Assembly (NCBI GenBank): GCA_963781555.1
Contig: CAWAGB010000008.1
Coordinates: forward strand, 186,001-250,000
Origin: JAICQM01 sp963781555
GTDB taxonomy: Bacteria > Chloroflexota > Limnocylindria > QHBO01
Reading direction: 5' to 3'
Length of the DNA: 64,000 nt
Translations under genes and position numbers: made by a program
In this document: piece after piece, positions 35,486 through 44,996 of the stretch
Layout: each line of letters begins with the position of its first letter
How positions within the stretch are numbered: position 1 is the first letter of the stretch
The notes under the pieces: generated by a model
Databases searched by the model: none
Told to the model about the DNA's origin: nothing
What the model saw: the letters and a program-made list of their open reading frames with translations, nothing else

Positions 35486-36175
35486 CTAGGCGCCGGCAGC
35501 CTCGTTGGTGAGGTCGCGATCCTCCATCTCCCACGCGTGGTCGAGCGCGTGGTAGGCGGTGTGGCGGAGCAGATACGGGACCGTCCACTTCCCGAGCGGC
35601 TTGTCCTCGGCATACCAGGCACGCATCGCGTCGACGTAGCGGTCCCGGTAGGCCGCACGCCCCGCGGGGGGCAGGAGCTCCTCGAGCTCGGCGGATACGC
35701 CGACCCGCGGCGAGAAGTCAGCGCCCTCGTTGGCCAGCACGTGCCGGAGGATGTGATCCCGATGCCGTCCCCCTCCGCGCGGCCCCAGGCGCAGGTCCGC
35801 CGAGACGCGAGCGCCGATCTCGTCGAACTCCGCCCAGACGGCCCGCAGCAGCGCGGCCGCACGATCGAAGGTGGCCGCGTCGAACGGGAGTCGGTCCAGG
35901 TCGGACGGGGCGAACGAGATGCCCCAGAAGTCGGTCGAGCCGGTGCCGGTGTAGTGACCGATCACCGTAGGTTGCTGATCGTCGGGAAACTCGGTTCCCA
36001 GCCCTGCGCGCTCGGCGACCCGGCGGTAGCGCGGCACGTACGCCGCGAGCTTCGCGACCGCCGCGTCCTCGTCCTTCGCGCCGCGCTCGAGGCCCGGCCA
36101 ATCAGCGGCCACGGCGACGCAGCGCTTGCCCTTGAGACCCTGCTCCACGAGCACGCGGAGCTCCGCTTGCGCCAC
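35486..36175 (-). CDS. DinB-like domain protein
   Basis: 229 residues, intact. The C-terminal part contains Y-L-L-R-H-T-A-Y-H-A-L-D-H-A-W-E-M-E-D-R, the histidine-rich helix typical of the DinB/YfiT four-helix-bundle family (metal-binding His residues), together with H-R-D-H-I-L-R-H-V earlier. The N-terminal 60 residues are less typical. DinB-like proteins include thiol-dependent transferases; nothing here identifies the substrate. It starts 4 bp downstream of the NtrC-type gene's stop, so cotranscription is likely. Confidence 0.6.
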   Translation of the reverse strand: MAQAELRVLVEQGLKGKRCVAVAADWPGLERGAKDEDAAVAKLAAYVPRYRRVAERAGLGTEFPDDQQPTVIGHYTGTGSTDFWGISFAPSDLDRLPFDAATFDRAAALLRAVWAEFDEIGARVSADLRLGPRGGGRHRDHILRHVLANEGADFSPRVGVSAELEELLPPAGRAAYRDRYVDAMRAWYAEDKPLGKWTVPYLLRHTAYHALDHAWEMEDRDLTNEAAGA

Positions 36176-36179
36176 AGGC

Positions 36180-37665
<1,486 letters not shown>

Positions 37666-37756
37666 GTACGTGGAGTCCTCGGATTGGGGGGCGCGCAATG
37701 GGGCAGCCAGCGCCGCCGAGTATAGAGGCTTGTCCGCTAACCGTACAGGCCCGACC

Positions 37757-38575
37757 TCAGGAGCAGCAGCCGCCCGAGCCGCACCCGCATCCCGCGGCCA
37801 GCTGCGGCAGCTCGGAACGCTCAGGGCTGACCGATGCCACCGGCGTCAGATCGGTCGACTTGGTGGCCTTGACGATGACGCTGTGCATGCCCTCGGTGAC
37901 GAGGTGCGTCGATGTGAGGGAGACATCGGTCAGGCCGGCGTCGCGGAGTCCGGTCTCGAACTCGGTGAACGAGAGGGCGCCCGCGATGCAGCCCACGTAC
38001 GAGCCGCGCTCGGCGCGATCCGCGGCGCTCAGCGTGTCCTCGGCGACGATGTCGGTGATCCCGATGCGCCCGCCCGGCCTGAGGACGCGCGCGATCTCGC
38101 GGAACACTGCCGCCTTGTCCGCCGCGAGGTTGATGACGCAGTTGCTGATCACCACGTCCACCGACGCGGCAGGCAGCGGGATCGCCTCGATGTGGCCCTT
38201 GAGGAACTCGACATTGGCGACCCCGGACTCGGCCGCGTTCCGCTGCGCCAGGGCCAGCATCTCGTCGGTCATGTCGAGCCCGATGGCGCGTCCTGTCGGC
38301 CCGACCCGCCTGGCGGAGAGCAGGACGTCGATACCGCCACCCGAGCCGAGGTCCAGGACTCGCTCGCCCGGATGCAGGTCGGCGACCGCAGTGGGGTTGC
38401 CGCAGCCGAGCGAGGCAAGGACCGCCGCCTCGGGCAGCTCGTCGCGCTGGAGAGCGTCGTACAGGCCGCCGCCGATTCCCTCTTCGGGTCCGCAGCAGGC
38501 ACCCGCACCGGTCGCAGCCTGGATTGCCGCCGCGGCATAGCGCTCGCGGACGAGCTCGTGGATTCCATCGCTCAT
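37757..38575 (-). CDS. arsM: Arsenite methyltransferase
   Basis: 272 residues. SAM-binding L-D-L-G-S-G-G-G-I-D and the ArsM-type cysteines are present: G-A-C-C-G near residue 27, S-N-C-V-I-N-L, Y-V-G-C-I-A-G-A-L, and a Cys-rich C-terminal tail (G-C-G-C-G-S-G-G-C-C). The enzyme methylates As(III) as a detoxification step. It follows the arsR gene by about 20 bp and should be induced with it. The tail cysteines may help bind arsenite. Confidence 0.9.
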   Translation of the reverse strand: MSDGIHELVRERYAAAAIQAATGAGACCGPEEGIGGGLYDALQRDELPEAAVLASLGCGNPTAVADLHPGERVLDLGSGGGIDVLLSARRVGPTGRAIGLDMTDEMLALAQRNAAESGVANVEFLKGHIEAIPLPAASVDVVISNCVINLAADKAAVFREIARVLRPGGRIGITDIVAEDTLSAADRAERGSYVGCIAGALSFTEFETGLRDAGLTDVSLTSTHLVTEGMHSVIVKATKSTDLTPVASVSPERSELPQLAAGCGCGSGGCCS

Positions 38576-38596
38576 GGCGCGGATGGCTCCTCTCGG

Positions 38597-38887
38597 TCAG
38601 GCGAGCTGGACGAGGCCCGCCAGGCTCGACCCGATGGCCGACCAGCGCGCCGTGAGGTCCGGGCTCAGGGAGTAGACGATGTTGGTGCCCTGCCGGACGC
38701 TGGTCACCACGCCGGCCTCGCGCAGCACGCGCAGGTGATGGCTGATGGTCGGCTGGCTCACGTCGCAGCACTCGGTGAAGTCGCAGGCGCAGACGCCGTC
38801 GCCCTCGGCGAGCTGCCGGACGATCGAGAGACGCACCGGGTCGGCGAGGGCGGCAAGAAGCTGGACTTCGGGGTCGGTGGAACGCAT
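38597..38887 (-). CDS. arsR: ArsR-family metalloregulator
   Basis: 96 residues from ATG 38887. Winged HTH with A-L-A-D-P-V-R-L-S-I-V-R-Q-L, metal-site cysteines in G-V-C-A-C-D-F and E-C-C-D-V-S-Q-P-T-I-S-H-H-L-R-V-L-R-E-A-G-V-V. The ATG at 38899 overlaps the predicted -10 box, so transcription would start beyond it; the ATG at 38887 then lies at the 5' end of the message, suggesting leaderless translation. It represses its own operon with arsM until arsenite binds. Confidence 0.88.
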   Translation of the reverse strand: MRSTDPEVQLLAALADPVRLSIVRQLAEGDGVCACDFTECCDVSQPTISHHLRVLREAGVVTSVRQGTNIVYSLSPDLTARWSAIGSSLAGLVQLA

Positions 38888-38897
38888 GCTGCGGCGC

Positions 38898-38926
38898 ATT
38901 CTATCGACTCAGGTCAATATAGACAA
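38898..38926 (-). promoter_or_regulatory. arsR promoter with overlapping operator dyad
   Basis: Minus strand: -35 TTGTCT (38921-38926), 17-bp spacer, -10 TAGAAT (38898-38903). The spacer holds an inverted repeat TATTGAC-ctga-GTCGATA (38902-38919, one mismatch), placed where a bound ArsR would block RNA polymerase. Confidence 0.7.
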
Positions 38927-38964
38927 GCACCGAAGATGTGCTCAGCCGCGACCCATCCTCCCGA

Positions 38965-39288
38965 TCAGGAGGCGGAAGGCGCCGCCGAACCTGATGGGGC
39001 GTTTATCGAGGGGAGTGGCACCGGCGTCGGCTCGGGCGTCAGACGGCTGGGAATGCCGGCGAGCGCCAGGACCAGCATCAGCACGAAGATGGCGATGACG
39101 GCGACGACCCACGGTCGCGCCAGACGATCGACGCGCTCCGGCAGCGCGCCCCGGTAGCCGGCCGGCCGCCCGCTGCGCGGGCTCGCCTTGGCATCGCCGC
39201 GCGGACGCGCGCTCTCGGTGCGCGGCGCCTCGGCAGCTGCGTCGGCGGGGGCTTCGTCGAGGCCGTCCGGGCCTGGCTGATCGGTCAT
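38965..39288 (-). CDS. Hypothetical single-pass membrane protein
   Basis: 107 residues: acidic/Arg-rich disordered N-terminus, one membrane helix (W-V-V-A-V-I-A-I-F-V-L-M-L-V-L-A-L-A) and a Pro/Ser-rich external tail. No family recognised. ATG 39288 overlaps the stop of the upstream small gene as ATGA, so the two are probably one transcript. Composition and length do not point to a function. Confidence 0.55.
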   Translation of the reverse strand: MTDQPGPDGLDEAPADAAAEAPRTESARPRGDAKASPRSGRPAGYRGALPERVDRLARPWVVAVIAIFVLMLVLALAGIPSRLTPEPTPVPLPSINAPSGSAAPSAS

Positions 39289-39527
39289 CGGTCTCCCTTC
39301 GGTCGAATGCGCTCGCTCGCGTCTCGCAAGGCCGCCCCGGTGGCGGCCAGGCGGTCGTGGAGCGTCCGCTCCACCGCGGCAAGCTCTGCGCGAGCCGCCG
39401 AGACACGCTGCTCCTCCGCCATGACGGCGGCGCGGCCCGTCACCACGAGCGTCCAGGCAAGGAGCCCGAGCGACCCGCAGACGAGGATCGCAAGCGCCAC
39501 GACGGCGGCATCGAGCACGAGTCCCAC
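39285..39527 (-). CDS. Hypothetical small membrane protein with coiled coil
   Basis: 80 residues: one N-terminal helix (A-V-V-A-L-A-I-L-V-C-G-S-L-G-L-L-A) followed by a charged helix with heptad-like Glu/Arg/Ala pattern (E-E-Q-R-V-S-A-A-R-A-E-L-A-A-V-E-R). It may act as a membrane-anchored scaffold, but this is only a topology statement. It overlaps the next gene by 4 bp and starts about 25 bp downstream of the MFS gene's stop. Confidence 0.55.
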   Translation of the reverse strand: MGLVLDAAVVALAILVCGSLGLLAWTLVVTGRAAVMAEEQRVSAARAELAAVERTLHDRLAATGAALRDASERIRPKGDR

Positions 39528-39552
39528 GGCGCCGCGAAGGGTAGCACGCGCG

Positions 39553-41463
39553 TCAGCGAGCCTGTCGCATCGCCGGCACGAGGGTCCCCGCCAGGCCCGC
39601 CACGGCGCAGATCAGGCCCCCGATGATGAAGACGGTCGCCGGGCTGATCACATCCGATGCCCAGCCGGCCACGGCCATGGCGGTGGCCATCACGCCGAAC
39701 ACGAGCGCCTGGCGCGTGCCCACCACGCGGCCCATCAGCCGCTGCGGGGTGCGCTCCTGGAAGAGGGTGATGGTCGGGATCAGCCAGACCATGTTCATGG
39801 CGCCGATGACGAAGAACAGGCCGATGGCCACGAACGGATCCCGCACGAGGCCCACCACCACGAAGGTGAGGCCCATGCCCACGAAGCCGACGATCGTCAG
39901 CGGCCCCTTGCGCAGCCCCGAGCCCAGCTGGCCGATGACCAGGCCGCCCAGGACGCTCCCCAGCCCCACGGCGGCCATGAGCAGTCCGTAGGTCTGGACC
40001 GGGGAGAGGGAGGTCTGATCGAGAACACGCTCCGCGTAGAGGATGCTGCACACCACCTCGACGCCCACCGCGATCTGCGCCGCGGTGCTGACGAGCGTGT
40101 TGGCGAAGAGGTCCGCCTGGCGGGTCAGGAACTGCCAGCCCTCGAGCATCTCTGCCCACAGCGCGGAAGGCCGCAGGGGGCTCGACTCGATCTTATCGCG
40201 AGGGACGGTCATGCCCAGCAGCAGGACGGCGCTCACCACATAGGTCGCCGCGTCCAGCACGAACGCGGCGAAGGCCAGGCCGGAGAGCGCCGCGACGAGG
40301 ACGCCCGCCACCGGGTAGCCGATCAGGTCGGCGAGTGTCTCGTTGACGGTCGATGCCGAGTTCGCCGTCACGAGCTGGTCCTCTTCGACGATGCGCGGGA
40401 TGAGCGCGTTCTTGGCCGGGCGGAAGAGGAGGCTCACCACCGCCACCAGGAACGCGATGACGTAGGCGAAGATGATGCTGATGGGCATCAGGAAGGGCAC
40501 CAGGAGGACGAGGCCGGCGCGCGCGAGGTCGGAGGCGACCATCGTGCGCCGCCGGTCCCAGCGGTCGACGAGCGCGCCGGCCAGCGATCCCAGGAGGACG
40601 TTGGGGATTGCCGTCGCCGCCGCCACGATCCCGAGCTCCAACCCGCCGATCTGGGCGACGAGCGCGTACAGCGCGACCTGGTTGATGCGGTCGCCGAAGA
40701 ACGAGACCAGCTGCCCGGTCCACAGGAGTGAGAAGTTGCGGTTACGGGCCAGCACGAGGTAGGGCGACTGGGCGCGGCCCTGCCCGGTGCGTGCGGCGCT
40801 GGGGCCACGCTGGGGGCCAAGGTCCGCGCCGGCGTACGGCACGCCGGCCGAGAACTGGTCGGATGGTGCGCCGCGGCCGGTGCTCAGGCCCAGCTGCATC
40901 CCGGCCCGCACCGGCGCGCCGGGCCGCGTCATGGCGGCGATGATCGCCCACACGATTCCGAAGGCGAGCAGCACGTCGCCGATGCTGACCACGTCGCGAA
41001 TGAGCGGGATGGGGATCGGCACCACGTCGCCGAAGAGGCCACCGCGCGAGATGAATGTGGTGACCGAATCGGTCGTCAGCAGCGTATGGAACGGGTCGTT
41101 GACGATGGCGCCCAGGCTGAAGCCGGCCGCCGTGAAGGCGTCCGACCAGACCGGCATGGTGCCGCGGTTGAGGATGATCGCCAGGGCGTTGAGGGCAATG
41201 CCCACCGCGGCGACCTGGAGGCCCGGGACGCGCCAGTTGCCCCACATCCAGGCGAACAGGAGGACATACACACCGATGAACGCCAGCGAGCCGGTGGCGG
41301 GGTCTACCGCCTCGGAGCCGCGCAGCTGGACGGCCGCGATGCGCAGCGCCAGGGCAAGGCCGAGCAGCCAGAGCCATCTGAGCCGCAGGTCCGCCAGTCG
41401 CGGAAGCCCCCCTCCAGCCAGCGCACCCGCGATGAGCGCCACAGCGATGGCGCTAAGGAACAT
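39553..41463 (-). CDS. DUF5317-MFS transporter fusion
   Basis: About 636 residues from ATG 41463 (the frame is open to 41577, but the first 38 residues are Arg-rich and lie within the HD-GYP gene). Residues 1-190 resemble DUF5317: G-G-G-L-P-R-L-A-D-L-R-L-R-W, N-R-G-T-M-P-V-W and G-D-V-L-L-A-F-G-I-V-W. A linker follows, then a full MFS-like permease: F-S-L-L-W-T-G-Q-L-V-S-F-F-G-D, D-R-W-D-R-R-R-T-M and L-F-R-P-A-K-N-A-L-I-P. The MFS half resembles the MFS_3/EntS-type exporters. Substrate unknown. It overlaps the HD-GYP stop by 11 bp. Confidence 0.72.
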   Translation of the reverse strand: MFLSAIAVALIAGALAGGGLPRLADLRLRWLWLLGLALALRIAAVQLRGSEAVDPATGSLAFIGVYVLLFAWMWGNWRVPGLQVAAVGIALNALAIILNRGTMPVWSDAFTAAGFSLGAIVNDPFHTLLTTDSVTTFISRGGLFGDVVPIPIPLIRDVVSIGDVLLAFGIVWAIIAAMTRPGAPVRAGMQLGLSTGRGAPSDQFSAGVPYAGADLGPQRGPSAARTGQGRAQSPYLVLARNRNFSLLWTGQLVSFFGDRINQVALYALVAQIGGLELGIVAAATAIPNVLLGSLAGALVDRWDRRRTMVASDLARAGLVLLVPFLMPISIIFAYVIAFLVAVVSLLFRPAKNALIPRIVEEDQLVTANSASTVNETLADLIGYPVAGVLVAALSGLAFAAFVLDAATYVVSAVLLLGMTVPRDKIESSPLRPSALWAEMLEGWQFLTRQADLFANTLVSTAAQIAVGVEVVCSILYAERVLDQTSLSPVQTYGLLMAAVGLGSVLGGLVIGQLGSGLRKGPLTIVGFVGMGLTFVVVGLVRDPFVAIGLFFVIGAMNMVWLIPTITLFQERTPQRLMGRVVGTRQALVFGVMATAMAVAGWASDVISPATVFIIGGLICAVAGLAGTLVPAMRQAR

Positions 41464-42820
41464 CGTCCGATGCGAGCACTCGTGGCGCGGGGGACATGTC
41501 GCGCAGGTCGTCCTGGTGGAGCATCGTCGGCAGCGCGTCGTCGGTCGTGCCGGGGCGATCGAGCGTCTCGCGGTCAAGGTTCACGAGGATCGGCACGATA
41601 TCGGCGTCGAACTGGATGCCGGCGAACTTCTGGAGCTGGTCAACGGCCTGCTCATGGGTGAGCGGCGTCTTGCGGTACGGGCGGGAGCTGGTCATCGCCT
41701 CGTAGGCGTCCGCGATGGTCAGGATCCGCGCCCCGCGCGGGATGTCGAGCGCCTCGAGGCCCTCCGGGTAGCCAGACCCGTTGATCCACTCGTGGTGCGA
41801 CTTGATCAGCGGCGCCTCTGACTTCAGCTGGGTGGCGGGGGCCACGATCTCCGCCCCGATGGTCGGGTGCTGGTTCATCAGCACGCGCTCCTCACGGGTG
41901 AGCGGCCCCTCCTTGAGGAGGATGTTGTCGCGGATGCCGATCTTCCCGATGTCGTGGAGCAGCCCCGCCCACTTGATCCGCTCGACCTCGTCCTCGGGGA
42001 GCCGCATGACGCGGCTCATCGCCTCGGAGATGTGGCTCACCCGGTTGCTGTGACCGCGGGTGTACCGATCCCGCGCGTCGACCGCGTTCGCGAGCGCCCC
42101 GATCGTCTGCTCGAACATGTCGCGAGTCTCGACGTAACGTGTGTAGGCGAGCCGTGTCGTGAAAAGCGGAACGACGAACAGAGGCGTCGCCCACCAGCCC
42201 ACTCCATTTGGTAGCTGGAAAATCTGCGCCATTAGCCATGCCAACGGGATCAGCGCCACCAGGCTCGGGCTGATCGCACGGATGTCCTGAGACCACACGG
42301 AGAGAAAGCGCACTTGGGAACGGAGGCTGGTGATCCACACGGCTGCCGAGGTATTAACTAAGTAGTACGCAAACCCGGCCGCCACAAGGGCGAGAAAGCT
42401 GCGCACCGAGCCTGTCGGTTCCGCCGAACTCGTCCATCTCCCGGATGCGATCTCGAAGACTACCCCGGCGATAACCGCAGGCAGCACGATCTCAGCGTGA
42501 TTGACCAGAGTGCCGTACCACGGGATCCGCCCTCGGACCTCACGTGCCTCGGTGGTTCCCAGCCCCCCGACGATTCCCGCTGCCGCTGGGCCTCCGAGGG
42601 CGGCTGCGGCGATCACTGTCGCGAACGAGACCGAAACCATGGTTCCGGCAGGAAGCTGCACGGGCAGAGCACTGGCGATTAGGGTCATGGCGGTCCAGAA
42701 CGCCACGCCGAGCCAGCCCTTGATGTCGGGCGCGAAGGGAATGAACAACACGGCCGCCGCGAGCGCTAACGCCGCGACGGCCGTGGTTACGAAGATTGCG
42801 AGCCCGAGGCGAGTTGTCAA
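41453..42820 (-). CDS. HD-GYP domain cyclic-di-GMP phosphodiesterase
   Basis: 455 residues. Six to eight membrane helices at the N-terminus (MASE-like sensor), a signalling linker (L-A-N-A-V-D-A-R-D-R-Y-T-R-G-H-S-N-R-V) and the HD-GYP domain: H-S-N-R-V-S-H-I-S, L-L-H-D-I-G-K-I-G-I, N-Q-H-P-x-I-G-A-E-I, S-H-H-E-W-I-N-G-S-G-Y-P-E-G-L. The metal-binding HD residues and the H-H-E-x-x-x-G-x-G-Y-P motif are complete, so it should hydrolyse c-di-GMP. The signal sensed by the membrane part is not known. A 32-residue peptide gene precedes it. Confidence 0.9.
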   Translation of the reverse strand: MTTRLGLAIFVTTAVAALALAAAVLFIPFAPDIKGWLGVAFWTAMTLIASALPVQLPAGTMVSVSFATVIAAAALGGPAAAGIVGGLGTTEAREVRGRIPWYGTLVNHAEIVLPAVIAGVVFEIASGRWTSSAEPTGSVRSFLALVAAGFAYYLVNTSAAVWITSLRSQVRFLSVWSQDIRAISPSLVALIPLAWLMAQIFQLPNGVGWWATPLFVVPLFTTRLAYTRYVETRDMFEQTIGALANAVDARDRYTRGHSNRVSHISEAMSRVMRLPEDEVERIKWAGLLHDIGKIGIRDNILLKEGPLTREERVLMNQHPTIGAEIVAPATQLKSEAPLIKSHHEWINGSGYPEGLEALDIPRGARILTIADAYEAMTSSRPYRKTPLTHEQAVDQLQKFAGIQFDADIVPILVNLDRETLDRPGTTDDALPTMLHQDDLRDMSPAPRVLASDDVP

Positions 42821-42867
42821 CGGGCGCCACCATCAAGCGCGGTCACACCGGCGAGTCTATCACCGGT

Positions 42868-42966
42868 CTACCAAGACTTGAGACTGGCGCCTCCCGCTAG
42901 GGCAAGGGTGACGAGAGTCGCAAGAGCAGTCAGCAAGCTGAACATGCGATGCCGAAAAGTGCTCAT
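42868..42966 (-). CDS. Candidate 32-residue membrane peptide upstream of the HD-GYP gene
   Basis: ATG 42966 to TAG 42868. The peptide begins M-S-T-F-R-H-R, continues with a single hydrophobic helix (F-S-L-L-T-A-L-A-T-L-V-T-L-A-L-A) and ends G-G-A-S-L-K-S-W. Basic start, helix and short polar tail fit a small membrane peptide or secreted peptide precursor. It lies 47 bp upstream of the HD-GYP gene in the same direction. No strong Shine-Dalgarno was found, so the call is tentative. Confidence 0.4.
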   Translation of the reverse strand: MSTFRHRMFSLLTALATLVTLALAGGASLKSW

Positions 42967-43113
42967 GCGCTCTACGGCCTACCAGCTCTTAACGCTAGAT
43001 CGAGCCATCAGAAGGTGCCCTCTTCTGTCCGGTGATGAGTGACAACCGACACACTCCGGTGACGGAACGGTCGGTTGCACTACATGCTCCCCAACCGGCC
43101 CAAGTGCCCACAT

Positions 43114-44996
43114 TCAGCCGGTGGATCGAAGCTCCCACGAGTGATATCGAAGCGGACCCTCGCAGTGACGAAAGTACCAGCCTCGGTCGGTACTGTAGGC
43201 GTACCGCGGGAGGAAGTCAATAGGGAACCGCGCTATATCCTGGCGAATAGTCAAATAGAGAGTGACCGCGACACCCAACTGAAGTAGCGCGGCGTCAAGC
43301 TCGTCGAGGGTGCCTCGTCTCCAGCTCATCACGTTCAAACGACGCGCATATCTCGTGATCAGTTCACGTGCTGCGACTCTCTCCTGACTCAGCAGGCCGT
43401 CTGCGATCGCGATATACGCCTGTTCGTCGATACGGATCGAGCGCGAGGAAGGCCGTGGCCGCACTGAATAGAGAGTCGTGATCGGGTACCCGGCTCCGCC
43501 CAATCGCGACCGGTAAGAGTGCTTGGCGGATTTCCGCGTGAACCCAGCTTGGAGTCGGCAGCCCAGTCTTCGTACCGAATTCGAGCAGGAATTCGCCTCG
43601 GACGAGTTCGACTGCTCGCGTCAGGCGCGTCGGCCAGGGACCGGGCGAGCACGCCTCCCCCGCCTTCCTAACGAGACGCCTAAATTCTTGATGTCTGTAA
43701 TCACAAGCGGGGCTTGGAGTCCCACCATCTCCGTGCTGCCCGTGATGTACAGGGGAGACCTCGCCGTCGCGATATTCGGGACAATGCTCCGGCGAAGCTG
43801 AAAGACCGTTTGGTTCAGGGAATTCGTCGCGCCGCTTGGCGAGGCGTCCGGCCATAGTGTGTCGAGGACTTGGTCCCGCGTTATCGCGCGATCGGCGTGG
43901 GCCGCGAGCAGACCCAGCAGTTCCTGGACGCGGCCATCCAATAGCGACGGCGGGCCATCCCAGGAGCCGCGGTGATCTCAAGCCGCCCGAAAGTTCGCAT
44001 GTAGACTCCGGCGGCATGCTTGACGGCCAATGACCGACTGAGCTCGGTCACATCATCGCCGGGGATGTCAGACAAGAGCCCGACCATCAGCGGTTCCGTT
44101 CTTGCGAACGGCCGCTCGAGGTCAGCAATTTCCGCGCGTGCTCTGTTGAGACCCTGTGAAGTACTCCGGTGGCCCGCGGCCGCCAAAACTCAGGGTCTGC
44201 ATTCGAGCGATCGCCAGCAGACTCGCGCCTCCGCTTGTCGCGCAAGGGTCTCTTCATGCCCGGCCAATCGGCGTACCCAGAACCTAAGGAAGCGCAGCCC
44301 CCCCGGTCGACGAAACAGCCATCAGGCGGCAACGATCCGTTTGCATTCGGTCCGAAGGATGGTCGAGGTCCAGCACTGCGAGTTTTCGCATGCCCAACCG
44401 ATGTGGAGCCAGGTCGCACCGCACTTTGCCCAGTGGTTGAGGCTGCGACGTGCCACGCGGCAATGATCACGCAATTTCATGCCCGTGAACGGCGGCCATC
44501 GCCTCTGACGATGAGGTTGGTCGGCTCCTGTCGTCTATCCCGCGGAGTGGCGCTTGAGCCTCGCCCGACCGCGGTAATCGGTGCGAGGGTCGTGATCCCG
44601 CGAGGTAGTGAGCCTCCACGAGAGTGCGCAGCACTCCGTCAGCCAACCCGCCAAGCGGCCGGGTCGATGCACGAGAGGTCCCCGAGGCCGCAAATGACAG
44701 CGGCAGAAAAGTCTCCCAAATGTGCGTCTACAAGCGCCCGACCGAAACTGGCTTCGGCGAATGGCCGCGGCCACGGGCGCGTCGGTCCGATCCCCTTCTC
44801 AGCCCTTGCCGACGCCTCATCGGTCCGGTCTGGTCCTGAGCAAGAGTTGACAGCCGAGGTCGGTGTTGTCCCAAAAGGGTTGCGATCGAGGTCCTACCAG
44901 AAGATCCGTGCCTGGTCTCAGAGCATTCGCGACGTTCGCGTCGAAGTCCCGCTATCTCGCGGACGAAGGATCCCGAGATTCGAGCGTGCGATCGCC
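43114..44996 (-). pseudogene. Second half of the MalT/BTAD regulator, heavily frameshifted
   Basis: Fragments in changing frames line up in the order expected for one protein: TPR-like helices (F-A-E-A-S-F-G-R-A-L-V-D-A-H-L-G-D-F-S near 44750), M-R-T-F-G-R-L-E-I (44000, start of an OmpR-like winged helix), V-Q-E-L-L-G-L-L-A-A-H-A-D-R-A-I-T-R-D-Q-V-L-D-T-L-W-P-D and N-Q-T-V-F-Q-L-R-R (43830), then a BTAD-like helical region (L-T-R-A-V-E-L-V-R-G-E-F-L; A-R-E-L-I-T-R-Y-A-R-R-L-N) to 43114. No single frame is open for long. It is contiguous with the intact ATPase part upstream (44997-46637). Whether the damage is biological or from assembly is not decided by the sequence. Confidence 0.6.
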
